64,000 nt of DNA, taken from assembly GCA_934045905.1 (NCBI GenBank), contig OW203771.1, positions 3,472,001 through 3,536,000 on the forward strand, in the 5' to 3' direction. This DNA comes from Leuctra nigra. Taxonomy: Eukaryota > Arthropoda > Insecta > Plecoptera > Leuctridae. The position numbers and the translations under genes were made by a program. Position 1 is the first letter of the stretch; every line of letters begins with the position of its first letter. The notes beneath the pieces are model-generated. The model was given only the letters and a program-made list of their open reading frames with translations, was not told where the DNA came from and made no database searches. Below are positions 45,381 to 55,898 of the stretch, piece after piece.

Positions 45381-46660
45381 AAAATCTACCATACATATTC
45401 CATTATTCGTTATTCGTTGAATATGACATGATATGATATGATATGGCACGATGTGTTTCGGAAATTCTTTGATTCTTTACATCTTTTATTAGGTATTTTA
45501 AATATTTAATTGGAAACTCTTCCTTAAAATATAGGTTTATGCTTTTTTTGATAAAACTATTTTTGATGAAATTATTAATTAACCAGAATACTATAGTTTC
45601 TGTTGAATACCTAGAGCTGTATCTACAAAAAGTATTACCTGCTAAAACTCCGCGGGACATAGTTTAAATCCCATACATTTACAAAAACATTTGACCAAAA
45701 TTTTACTTAATATCCTAAATTGTATAAGAAATCATAATGAAATCTTACCTTGGATACCACCAAGAGTGATGCAGAGGAATAAAACCAATGTCTGTGGAGT
45801 CATTTCCCTCCACTTCTCCAGCCAGGAGAGCGTCGGCGAAGAATTGCCACACACTTGTTGCTCATGCACTCCCTCTCGACTGTCTTGTATTTCACAACTT
45901 GCTGCAGTCGCTGTCCAAGAAGTCGAGAGGAAGTGAAGTAACTCGCCTCAGCCGCAGTGTCCTGTGACACATCGACAGGCTGAGTCTATCCTCAGACAGG
46001 CTGAGTCTATCCTCAGACAGGATGAGTATTCGCGACGTCGCAGGATTCCTGTCAGGGGACATAGTTCCTGAGGGATCTGGGGAGCGCATAGCCCCGGGAA
46101 AATGTTGGTACATTTTAACTCAATTCCAAGTCATTTCGTGCTTTTTTGAATATTCTTCAACTTATTTTAAAAAAATCAAGAACATGAGCATGGTCAGAAA
46201 TAAGCCAAAAAAATACGCGAGGCAGAGTATTGACTTTGCTCGAAAAGGAAAAACAAAACATATATTTATTGTTTTGCGTATGTTTATTTTCATTTTTACA
46301 AATCTCAGAGAATATAATTTCATGATTGAGCACGTCCGAAAGTTGTACAAAGGCAGGGACATTTGTTAAGAGAGCGAGGAAAATGTAGGGAGGAAAGAGA
46401 GGAAGATAATGAGGAGGATTATGAGGAGGAGGGGGAGAGGGAGGAGGAAGCAACTGCATTATAACACTAGACATAGAAAATGACAGTAATTTTATTTTAT
46501 TAATCTTTTTAACTTGTTTATGTGAACAAATGTTGTTGTTTTTTGTACAAAAAAACTGAATTTAATTTATTTAAATAATAATATAATCCAAACATGATAT
46601 TATATTTGTAGAGTAAATACTTAGAGGAAAGCAAAATATCGTCATTCATTAGGCAAATAA

Positions 46661-46930
46661 TTGGGCGAGCGAAACGTGCGTATTTTTTTCGCACTTTCGT
46701 CTCATACTTCCGCTTTTTTGTTTGTTTGTTTGTTTGTTTGTTTGTTTGTTTGTCTGTCTGTCGCTCACACAGTATACAGGTAACCAAGGTAACCATTTCA
46801 CCAATCGATCTGATATTTTGCACACATGTAAGGACAACGGTCAGCAGACCCAATTTGTGTGAAAGCCGTTCATTGGTTAAAATTAAAATAAAAATCTCCT
46901 AATTGGCTGAAAAAGTAAAAATGGTCAGAT
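46661..46930 (+). mobile_element. Helitron-like 5' fragment (copy 10)
   Basis: Starts GGGCGAGCGAAACGTGCG, then TTTG repeats, ACCATTTCACCAATCGATCT, CCGTTCATTGGTTAAAATT and TCCTAATTGGCTGAAAAAGT: the family order read from the 5' end. It lacks the CTAG end. Confidence 0.5.
46718..46750. repeat. TTTG microsatellite
   Basis: Perfect run of TTTG units inside Helitron-like copy 10. Confidence 0.9.
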
Positions 46931-47176
46931 TAAGTTCAACATTTTCATCGCCATTAAGACTACCATTTTCTCTTATTATATACATTTTCAGCACATTTAG
47001 TAGGTAAATCTTATTCACTCACTGACATTTTTTTGAAATATAAGAAATAATATAAAAATAAAAATATTATAAAAACCGATTATGTCTGGACAAAGAACGT
47101 CAAGTTGAAGATGAGTCACAGCTGATATCAGCCTTCTCTCCTCTCTGCGCCAACCGCATGCTTCCTGTCACGTGGC

Positions 47177-50100
47177 CTAACAATCTCCCTCCTTGTCAAT
47201 CTCATCACACTCGCTATCTACTAACTTAGCTTCCATCTTCATGCCGATATCTTCGTCGCTCTTGGCTGAAACATACAAGGTTCTGTCTGAGAAACGTACG
47301 AGTCTTCAGAACAGTTCAATGAAAATAATTTCAAAGTTTGGAATAAGTTACCTATTAGTTTTATATTGTCCAACAGATGTTTAGTGCCATAATTTTACTA
47401 ATTTGCGGGCACTTAACGTCTGTATGACAAAGTAAATCCAATAAACCATTACAAGCTATGGAATTAATTTCATTGAACTGTTTTGAATACTCGTACAAAG
47501 CCTTATTTTGTTAACAATAATATTGGTAAAAGATATTGATACAAATCAATTAAAAAACTCTTTAAGGTCAAACTCACTACCCAGCCGTCTTAATTCTTGA
47601 GCGTACACGTTTTGAGGTAACGTAATCCTTTGTATTATCTTTCATTTAACATGGTGATTTTGGTATTTAATCAAAAGATAACGACGTATTATGAGATTCT
47701 TTTGAATCCAGCCCCCAGGGCCTATACACGGAGCGTTAATCAAAATCTTCTCATATATTTTTATATGAGTAGTCGGTTATAATCACTTACCTCCGATGAA
47801 CCGCGCATATTTGCTTCTGAAGTAATAAACAACTCCAGCTGTTATCAATGCGATCAAAACAACGATAAGAGCCGTCTGTGTGACGATTATCTTCTTTAAG
47901 AACTGAATGGCCTCTTCGGCAGTCTTTCTGTCGGAATCACCTGTTATCAGCAAAACCAATCATTGTTAACTATTTTATCTGATTTTAATTGTTATTTGGA
48001 TATGATTTTCAATTGATTTGTATTCGATTTGCAAATAATTAATAGACAACATCATAAATTATCTAGTTAGCTCTGCTTTTCAAAAATTTTCATATGCAGT
48101 ACCGTGATCCAAGCACCGCGTAGAGAACATCTATCTTCACACCATTAAGCTTACGGTGTGAACACTTCAATGATCTACCATTGGCTCCCGTGAATACGGA
48201 CTACGGGTGGAATACGCAGAAAAAAATGCTATAAAATCGACCCTTGGTCAGTCTGCACCCTAGCCGATCGCAGCGCTAAGTTCGCTGGTGGCGATCCCGG
48301 AACTAATCTAGGCAATCATTTTATTTCTTGAGTGATAGTCAATGGCGCGAGCTGTCAAATGTAATCTTTTAGGTTATTTGCTGTTTGGTGAATAATAAGT
48401 AAGTGAAAATGCTTGTATTACATGTTATTATTACAATCAATAAACTAAACACATTTTTACACTGATATCAACCCTTTTAATTTCATCTGATCGTTATCCA
48501 AGTTGTTTAAGTTCTAATTTATACATTTGATTTTGAATTAACCCGCTAAAATTCAGGTTAGTTCGATTTTCTAACACCAACCATGGTGCTTAGAGAGCGC
48601 TGCGAACGGCTGGTAGCCGCAGCCAATCCACTCTATAGGCCTGGCCATATTTAGCATTGGAGCCTGTTTCACGTCTCAAGCCCATCTGATCTCACCTTAA
48701 ATTTAATAGTGTGAAGATAGCTGTTCTCTACGCGGTGATCCAAGTATCTATTATGGTTATGATCCATTGTTGAAAAACCATAATAGATACTTGGATCACG
48801 GTACTGCATATGAAATTTTTTGAAAAGCAGAGCTAACTAGATAATTTATGATGTTGTCTATTAAAGCAAAAGTAAATATTCAGAAAGTAAACGGAAGTTA
48901 TTGAAACAATTTGGTTCGAGTTCTAATCAATAATCTTACTCGCTGAAGAAACTATCCTCTCACCTGATGTCGAGATGATGGCAATCGATACAGTATTTTC
49001 AGCAGAAGCATTCTCTAGCTCAGAAGATGTAGTGAAGGAGTTTGTTCTATCAGCTGTTGACTCCAATGTTGAAGGTTCTGTTGCAGTTGCTACTGTAGTT
49101 GGTGTAGTCGTTGTAGTCGGTGTAGTCGTTGAAGTTGGCGTAGTCGTTGTAGTTGGGGTAGTCGTTGTAGTTGGTGTTGAAGTAGTTGTGGAAGCGGAAG
49201 TTGATTCAGTTTCTTCAACGGTTGTCGCGGCAAGGTGAACGACCACGGAACGTCTCTCCGGGTTTCTCAATCCAATATGCGAGGCTGCACAAGTCAGCGT
49301 CTTCCCGTCATCCTCAGCTCTAACTCGCCGTCTCAATGTCTGCGTCCTTCCAGTGGAATCCCAGCTCCAGATCCAGCGATCATCCTGGATCTCTCTGACG
49401 TCATCACCTCGTAGCAAATCATCTCCGAGATACCAAGTTACATTCGCTTGAGGCCGGGATTCCGAGACACTGCAAGTTGCTACCAGAATATCTGCAAGTC
49501 CGTTCATCTGCACCGACAGCTGCAGAGATACGGTAGCTGGAGGCTCTGAAATTGTCACAAAACATCACTGTCAATAACTGAAAATATACTGAGAATGGAT
49601 AATTAAATAATTTCAAATTTTTTAAATTATCTTGAACCATTCATTTACTTACTGATAGCTACTACGCTTGTGCCCAACCGATGGGGGTAGTCGCCGCACC
49701 ATACCATTACACTGCTGTTTTCTTCTGTAACCGTCCTGTGGTTACGGCAGTAATATCGATAAGTGTCCGCCCACGCCTCTACACTTCCCAATAAGTCTTC
49801 AGTTACATACGTGAAGTTGCAACCGCCACGGAATGTTGTGGAACATGTAACACTGGCTTTGGATCCGAGTGGAGCAAACATTACTTCCTCAGGTTGGATT
49901 TGAAGGTCATCAGCTTTGTCTTAAAAAAAGTACAGAGGGTTGGGATCACTTCTACAACTCACATTGGATGTTGTACGTTATTTGTCAACCATGTTACAAT
50001 TTGATCATGTGCATAGATACTATAGCATTGACCTTCGGTGTATTTTGGGATTAGATATTGTTACATGTTTAAATTTTGCGCGCCGTTTGCGCTGCTTCTG

Positions 50101-53100
50101 AATGCCAATGTTCTAAATAACCTTCACTTGGGGGTAGCGCTGGGTTCGAGACCTATTAGGTTACGCTGGGGTGGAGAGTTTACCTCCCTGCGTTAGAATA
50201 TTGTCTCTGTAGGTGCGTTTGATAAGTATTTTCAGCTTGCGCTCTGTGTCGCTCTGTGACCGTGAGTGAGCCAATTAAATCCATGTTTTATGAAGCATAA
50301 AAAGGCGGCCCCTACTTTTTTCTAGACGGCTTTACCGATTGTCTTCAAAATTTCACTGATTATAGATAAATAATAGATCTGTGCCTCTAGTGCACGCCAA
50401 AAGTGTAATTTTCTGTTAATTATTTTCATGGAAGAGGTACTAAAAGGACCCATATATTGCTCATATTGGCACCTCCTCAACAGTAAAAACATTTTTTTTT
50501 AATTTTTGGAGCACTAGAGGCTCAAATTTACTCTTTATATCTATGCTGTAAAATTTTGAAAACAATCGGTCAAGCCTTGAAGAAAAAAGTCTAAATGTGA
50601 CGTTCTTAATGCTACTTCTTATTTTTTGAGGATATCTTTGACCGTACCTGGAGCACCTTGAACATACAGAGATATGTATCTGTACATCCATTCCCTCTGA
50701 GCAGCACGAATTCGACACCCGACTAAGAATCTTTCAAAGTTTTTAGTCCAGACCTTCACGGATATGGCACATCGTCCTTGGGATACATCCGTATTGTAAC
50801 TTCTAACTGCCAACGAATAACCTTGGCCAGTGGAGTTCGTCCACTGCTGGTTAGAGTTGCTGACGTCGATCAGAGGATGTTCTCTCTTGTAATCATAGTC
50901 GAAGATCTTGAACTGGCATCGCTCAATAGCAGAATCTGCGTTGCAAAAGAAGTTAGCGACGCTTACGTTGGCTTGAAGATACTGCTGCTTTGGGCTATCG
51001 TTGAATTTCAGCGAATGAACTTCTGAAGAAAGAAAACAATATTTTAATAAAAGTTTAGTTGATTTTTCCGCTGTCATTATAGGGTGGACGTCACAGCTGT
51101 GGGTCACGTGATCGGAATCTGGCTGCAGGGCGTCTGATGCGGCTTCTGTAATAATATATTCCAATGTTTTGTACCCTTGTATTTGTTCGTACCCTTGTAG
51201 GATGTGTAAATTGTGAACTATTGCAAGACAGTATCATTAATTAGCCCCATTTACACGGTGCAATTTCTTGTACAGCTTCTGAACCACACTTCTGTGTCAC
51301 ACTTCTTGAATGGAAATTAGAACATGTTTTAAGTTCTTGTGACAGAAAGTTGCGTCGTGTAAATACAAAATTGTATGAAAAATGGGAATGTGACACAGAA
51401 GTTGATCAAGAAATTGCACCGTGTAAATGGGGCTTTAGAGATAGAGACAAATTAAAAGAAAAATGAACGAAATGCGAAGGCAATAAGTGTCTTGCCTAAA
51501 CACTAGGAAAAGTAGGTTAACACTGAAAAAACAACAATTGTAGCAAGTGTCATTGAAAATATCGAAAAAGTGTATTTTCAACTAATTTTCAATGACTTTA
51601 TTAGTTACCTATTATGTTTTTCTATCTCAATTAAATAATTGGAAGAACTAAACTTCAATAAAATACTTATCATGCATGGCCTTCAGCAACATTTCAAGGC
51701 GGCGTATTTGTTTACTAGGTACAGTACACCCAGCGAGCGTAGAGAAAGTTCACCAAACGCTGTGCAAAATTCAACAATGGGCTTAGCTTGTAATCCGGAG
51801 TGTTTTGACGCGTGCCCGGTTGTAAATATCTCTCAACCACTGCGGGTAATCGGGAAAGGGTTGTTTTGTTGTGGTGCCAAATATCTTTCAATGCAGTTGG
51901 CTTTTAAAATTCCAGGAAAGTTGTTTAAAATGGCAACAGTGTAGGTGGAAGGGGTGGCAGGTCATAAAAAGAGTTGTATCTTGTCAGAGCTGAACTGTCG
52001 AACAAGGGTCGAACAATACTGCTCATCTTATGAAAGGAGTTTCTCCACGCTCGCTGGCCGTACTATAGCATAGCAACGCATAGCAACCCAGGGTGATGCA
52101 ACTTGCAACCTCCCAATTGTCTTAGTTTAATTTGACATTGAAGATACATGGGGAAGCCGCCATGGTTCGACATAGTGTATATTAAGTTTTGTTTTCACGG
52201 TAAAATGTTTTAAAACTTGGCATCATGCGCAATTAGACCAAAACGGACATTATTTGTTATTTACCTACCCAGCAAACACTGGGACATGGCGGGGACGTCC
52301 CCGCCACGTCCCAAAGAGGTCCCAAAGAGGTCCCAGGGAGGTCCCCGTTACATATCAGGGACATGGCGGCCAGGTCCAATAACCCCCCCAAACTGCTCCC
52401 AGGGAGGTCCCCGCCATGTCCCAGAGAGGTCCCAGGGAGGTCCCCGCCATGTCCCATGGAGGTCCCAGAGAGGTCCCCGCCATGTCCCAAAGAAATCGTG
52501 TTACTGGTGCCCTCTGTTAGAGAACTAAGTAACTAAATAACAGCCTTTGGCAGTTACATGCCTTGGACAACAAAATAAAATTGTAATAAATAATTGATTT
52601 CTCAGTCAGTTTTGATCGGATTTCAATTCTGTGAACGAAAGTACAGAGACAATTACAATTATGATTAGTACACTAATACAAATTATTGTACCCCAACATT
52701 GTGATTAGAAGGCTGCAGGCTAACCACGGGACCACGGCGCGAAGTGAGAAAGAGGTCGCTTTAGACATGCTTTGAGTAGATTTTTGAAACATTGAAACGG
52801 AAAAAAGAAATCTGTTTAAATGTACCTATTGAGATTTCTGGCATAGTTTATGATACTAATCAACATCTTAATTACTGTTACCTTATTTAATAATTACCTA
52901 AAGTAAATTGATTTTGGATACAAAAAGCTATAGTACCTTGGTGTCGTTATCGAAAAGAGATGATAATTCTACAAAAACGGAAATATTTACATGTTCATTT
53001 TAAAGACATTTGATTCAATTACTTTATTCAAATCGGCTTGCTGCAAACGGAATCTAAAACTTGATAAGTCACAAGTTCAACACATTTTCTGAAGCATAAA

Positions 53101-53632
53101 AAGAGCTCCCAAAAGGGACCTCCCTGGGACATGGCGGGGACGTCCCAAAAGGGATATCCCAAATGGGACCTCCCAGGGACATGGCGGGGAGGTCCCAAAA
53201 GGGAGAACTTTCAAAAAAAAGATCTCCCAAATGGGACCTCCCTGGGACATGGCGGGGACGTCCCAAAAGGGATATCCCAAATGGGACCTCCCTGGGACAT
53301 AGCAGGGAGGTTCCAAAAGGGATATCCCTTTTGGGATTTTGGGGACATGGCAGGGACGTCCCTGCCATGTCCCGTGTTTGCTGGGTACTTTGATCAGGTG
53401 ATAATAAAGTGGAGTTGAAGATACTTAACTTATTTTATCCGTTAAAGTGATAGTGCGAATGCGATTAGAAGCAAGCTATGAATGATTATCCGGATAAAAC
53501 AACTTTTATAATTTCACAATAACAATAAAATATGTAAATTTGAAACATTTTGTTCCTTCCAAATGTGCATGTAACCTACAACTACGTACCTTGTTGGGCC
53601 ACTGCCAACAGCCAAGCGAGACAGATCAGCAT
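47177..53632 (-). CDS. IgSF membrane protein gene 2 (middle), intact
   Basis: Six exons, all junctions in phase 1: 53632-53590 (signal MLICLAWLLAVAQQ), 51022-50648 (domain 1, NFFCNADSAIERCQF...GRCAISV...VGCRIRA), 49913-49653 (domain 2, APLGSKASVTCSTTFRGGCN...YYCRN...VWCGD). Then 49545-48964 (domain 3, ATCSVSESRPQANVTWYLGD...LTCAASH, followed by a stalk of repeated TTTTTPT), 47940-47791 (membrane span in TALIVVLIALITAGVVYYF) and 47265-47177 (short charged tail ending DKEGDC). Total 1500 nt, 499 residues, no stop. A type I cell-surface protein with mucin-like stalk; ligand and role unknown. Paired Cys plus W in each block support Ig folds; domain 3 resembles C2-set domains. Confidence 0.82.
47285..47600. 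mobile_element. Foldback element, copy 2
   Basis: Inverted arms around about 47395 (ACAGATGTTTAGTGCC / GGCACTTAACGTCTGT) match 38318-38745; the left arm is truncated. It lies 20 bp upstream, in transcript sense, of the last exon of IgSF gene 2. Confidence 0.65.
48043..48860. mobile_element. TTAA-flanked foldback/TIR element
   Basis: TTAA at 48039-48042 and 48861-48864. Ends TAGACAACATCATAAATTAT, CTAGTTAGCTCTGCTTTTC and on to CATATGCAGTACCGTGATCC are repeated inverted at the right for about 75 bp. A second inverted pair (CGCGTAGAGAACATCTATCT / AGATAGCTGTTCTCTACGCG) and a hairpin around ATAATAGATACTTGGATCAC lie inside. It sits between the stalk exon and the membrane exon of IgSF gene 2. Confidence 0.75.
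50312..50606. mobile_element. Imperfect foldback element
   Basis: TTTTTCTAGACGGCTTTACC, GATTGTCTTCAAAATTT and CCTCTAGTGC at the left have inverted counterparts ACTAGAGGC, AAATTTTGAAAACAATCGGT and CAAGCCTTGAAGAAAAAAG at the right. Confidence 0.6.
51243..51434. mobile_element. MITE with TIR AGCCCCATTTACACGGTGCA
   Basis: Inverted ends AGCCCCATTTACACGGTGCA / TGCACCGTGTAAATGGGGCT, with a further CACACTTCTGTGTCACA / TGTGACACAGAAGT inner pair. Located in intron 1 of IgSF gene 2. Confidence 0.8.
52268..53385. mobile_element. 1.1-kb TIR element, second member of the CCCnnCAAACAC family
   Basis: Left tip CCCAGCAAACACTGGGACAT and right tip ending CCCGTGTTTGCTGGG, flanked by TA on both sides (52266-52267, 53386-53387). 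Both ends are made of repeated GGGAC(C/G)TCCC and ACATGGCGGGGA blocks (52280-52490, 53105-53370); the AT-rich middle is non-coding. It shares the tip and subterminal style with the element in exon 3 of the CFAP96-like gene. Confidence 0.8.
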
Positions 53633-54224
53633 CGTCCTTAGGCTCAGTAAACTCCCTTGAAGTTGGGAAACGACGTGATGTCACTATGCACCTCCCCACA
53701 CTGCTCGATCTAGTGCGATGAAAGAAGCTGCATCGCACAGCATCCTTATCTCAGCAGTGTGAGTCATCAGGATGAGTGCAACTTCCTCAAGCAATATCAG
53801 AGTTGTATAATCAAGGTCATTAGATTGGGTTTCCATTCGAAGTAATCGTTCAGTTCTGGCTTGAACAAATGTGTTACAAATACCTATTCTATCAATTATT
53901 TTTCGAACACATCACTTTCAGTCTAAGTAATAACTACGATCAGAAGGTAAAGTTACTGCAGTCAGTGACAAGATTTTGGAAACGTCATTGAATGGGGTTG
54001 TTCACGCAAAACTATTGTATATGGCGCTGCTGTTCTAATCGTCCGGGAGAGAGCCAATCAAAATGCATCTAGCGGAATGGAAGGTTTTTAAACTTTGGCG
54101 GGAGTTTGATTCAGAGATCTCGTATTCAGAAACCAACCAATCAGAGAGAGGCACCTCCAATGCCGCTAGCGCTGCGAGTGAGAGCATATGGCAGTGAACA
54201 ACCCCATTATAGGATGTGTCTGAA

Positions 54225-54300
54225 GGATATTACTGTGTAACGCGTTGATAAGCGAGCACGGATACGTGCAAAACCTCGAACCATAATTCCTTAAAAGCCG
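54225..54300 (-). mobile_element. Helitron-like 3' fragment (copy 11)
   Basis: ACTGTGTAACGCGTTGATAA, GCGAGCACGGATACGTGCAA and ACCTCGAACC match the CTAG-side terminus, but the outermost CTAG is lost. Confidence 0.45.
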
Positions 54301-55064
54301 GCAATAATATACCTAAAACAACTGAAATCAAGAAGCACGATCCACTAAATTATATAAAAAATAGCTGAATTTGCTTCTCATTGCAAGTTATTGCAACAGT
54401 TATTGCAAGTCATTGCAACATGATACACACTCATGTGTATTTATTTCAGTATTTAGGTACGTAGGTATTATGGAATTATTATAAATAAAAAATACAGAGA
54501 TTCAAACCACAAAATAGGCCATTATCTATAAGTGCTTATATGAGCAAACATAATTTAAGAAACATTATCCAAACAGTTACTTGCCGTTCCGTAAAAAAGA
54601 GCTTATTTCTTCTAGCACATTGCTTACCTAACACAAACCTAACACATTGTATCTGATACAAATAAAATAAATATTTCATAAACATAATTTCAATTATCAA
54701 CCAACCAATCTATTTCTACAATCAAGCAGACATTTCATCGGTCTACAAATAATTTGCCCAGCCTTTGAAAAGATTGGAAGTAAGACTGCATGTTAAAACT
54801 CTCATAAACAATAAATACCTATACCTATTAACTACATCTTCAAAAATAATAAAATAAACCCTAAGTATAACCTCGCATGTATTGCTTTAACTATTATCTA
54901 ACCGCAAAGAAATAATTGATACGTATTCAAACAATAAAAGATAGACAGCTGCTTGCTTCCGAGTTGTTTTGAATGGAGCGCATCGGGCGGCCGCAACGGA
55001 CTCCTCGAACCTACAATGCTAATTATATGGAAAAACGCGATTTTTTTTATTTGTGAACGGATCT

Positions 55065-55252
55065 TTCTCAAAAACTATACAGGTCTAAGTTAGTATGAGA
55101 TGAAGGTGTGTGCAAAATTTCAGATCGATACGTTGACCGGTGCGGCCTGGGTTGAACCAGCAAAAAAACAAACAAACAAACAAACAAACAAACACACACA
55201 CACACAGAGAAAGTGCCGCAAGAGTCAAGTGGAGACGCTCGCTCCGCTCGCT
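55065..55252 (-). mobile_element. Helitron-like 5' fragment (copy 12)
   Basis: GTGTGCAAAATTTCAGATCG, an AAAC/AC tract (55162-55205), then GTGCCGCAAGAGTCAAGTGG and GACGCTCGCTCCGCTCGCTT; only this end is present. Confidence 0.5.
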
Positions 55253-55898
55253 TAATTACCCAGGTCAAATAGACTTACGCACTTACACTACATTTACACC
55301 CTCATTCTTATTTCGCCAACACAATCGTTGAAGAATCAAACTAGTTTACAACAAACTGTGCAATACAAACAATACTCTTTACTATAAACAATGAATTATA
55401 CAATACAAACTGTATTGTATATTTTATTTCCCTTCCATGTGAGCACAAGGAAGAGGAGGAAGAGGAATGGTGTGGAGTTCTCTAGGGTGGAAGAAATGGA
55501 GAAAAATGTTTACATATATAAATTGACAATGCAATGTATTTATACGTAATTTTAATAAAATTGAGAAGCAAAACATAGGCAATTTAAGTAAAATGACAAA
55601 TTTCCAATTTTTAACAAATATTGTCTCAGCTATTACTAGTTTTTTTTCGATTCATACTTATATTTTGAATTATCTTGATCATCATTTAACACATGAAACT
55701 AATAATGGTTCACACAAGGACCACGAAGGTTTTGCAAGAAACTATTTAGAGAGGGGGAAGGTGACCTTCATGCGTACACCAGGGGTCGGTCAGCGGTCCA
55801 TTGCTATATAACATAGCTCAGGGCGCGGTTAACATTCGGACTACAGACACGTTTCCTTCTATTCTCTCTTGGATGCCTCGTGCTTCCTGCCACGTGGT

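Larger units (their letters stand above)
38804..45803 (-). pseudogene. IgSF membrane protein gene 1 (left), with in-frame TGA
   Basis: Exons on the minus strand, all in phase 1: 45803-45749 (signal peptide MTPQTLVLFLCITLGGIQ); 43286-42915 (Ig-like domain 1, Cys at DFYCNTDAAIEKCQF, GRCGMSV and VVCRVRA); 42246-42010 (domain 2, VSVTCSTPLSNACNF...MTWC); 41683-41255 (domain 3, ATCSVSESRPQANITWYLG...LTCEASH, plus Thr-rich stalk). Then 40328-40185 (membrane span within IPWLVGSNIAWFVIVLSGIL) and 38910-38804 (tail ending DDNVYDDVGYSGR). Total 1344 nt, 447 residues if intact. Domain 2 has TGA at 42124-42122 where both paralogues have Trp (E-K/A-W), so this allele is truncated unless the base is a sequence error. 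Function unknown; the architecture suggests a cell-surface recognition receptor. Domain 3 resembles C2-set domains of Beat/CD80-like proteins. Confidence 0.72.

Noticed and set aside
46022..46474. Open frames of 66-115 codons on both strands around an AGG-rich tract
   Set aside because: Low-complexity GGAGGA sequence and no family resemblance or splice context.
48975..49238. Val-rich plus-strand frame of 87 codons
   Set aside because: Antisense of the Thr-rich stalk of IgSF gene 2, whose splice sites and phases identify the real strand.
52217..53418. Repetitive open frames with HGGDVP/RSQKG-type repeats
   Set aside because: Translations of GGGACnTCCC palindromic subterminal repeats in several frames and both strands; not genes.
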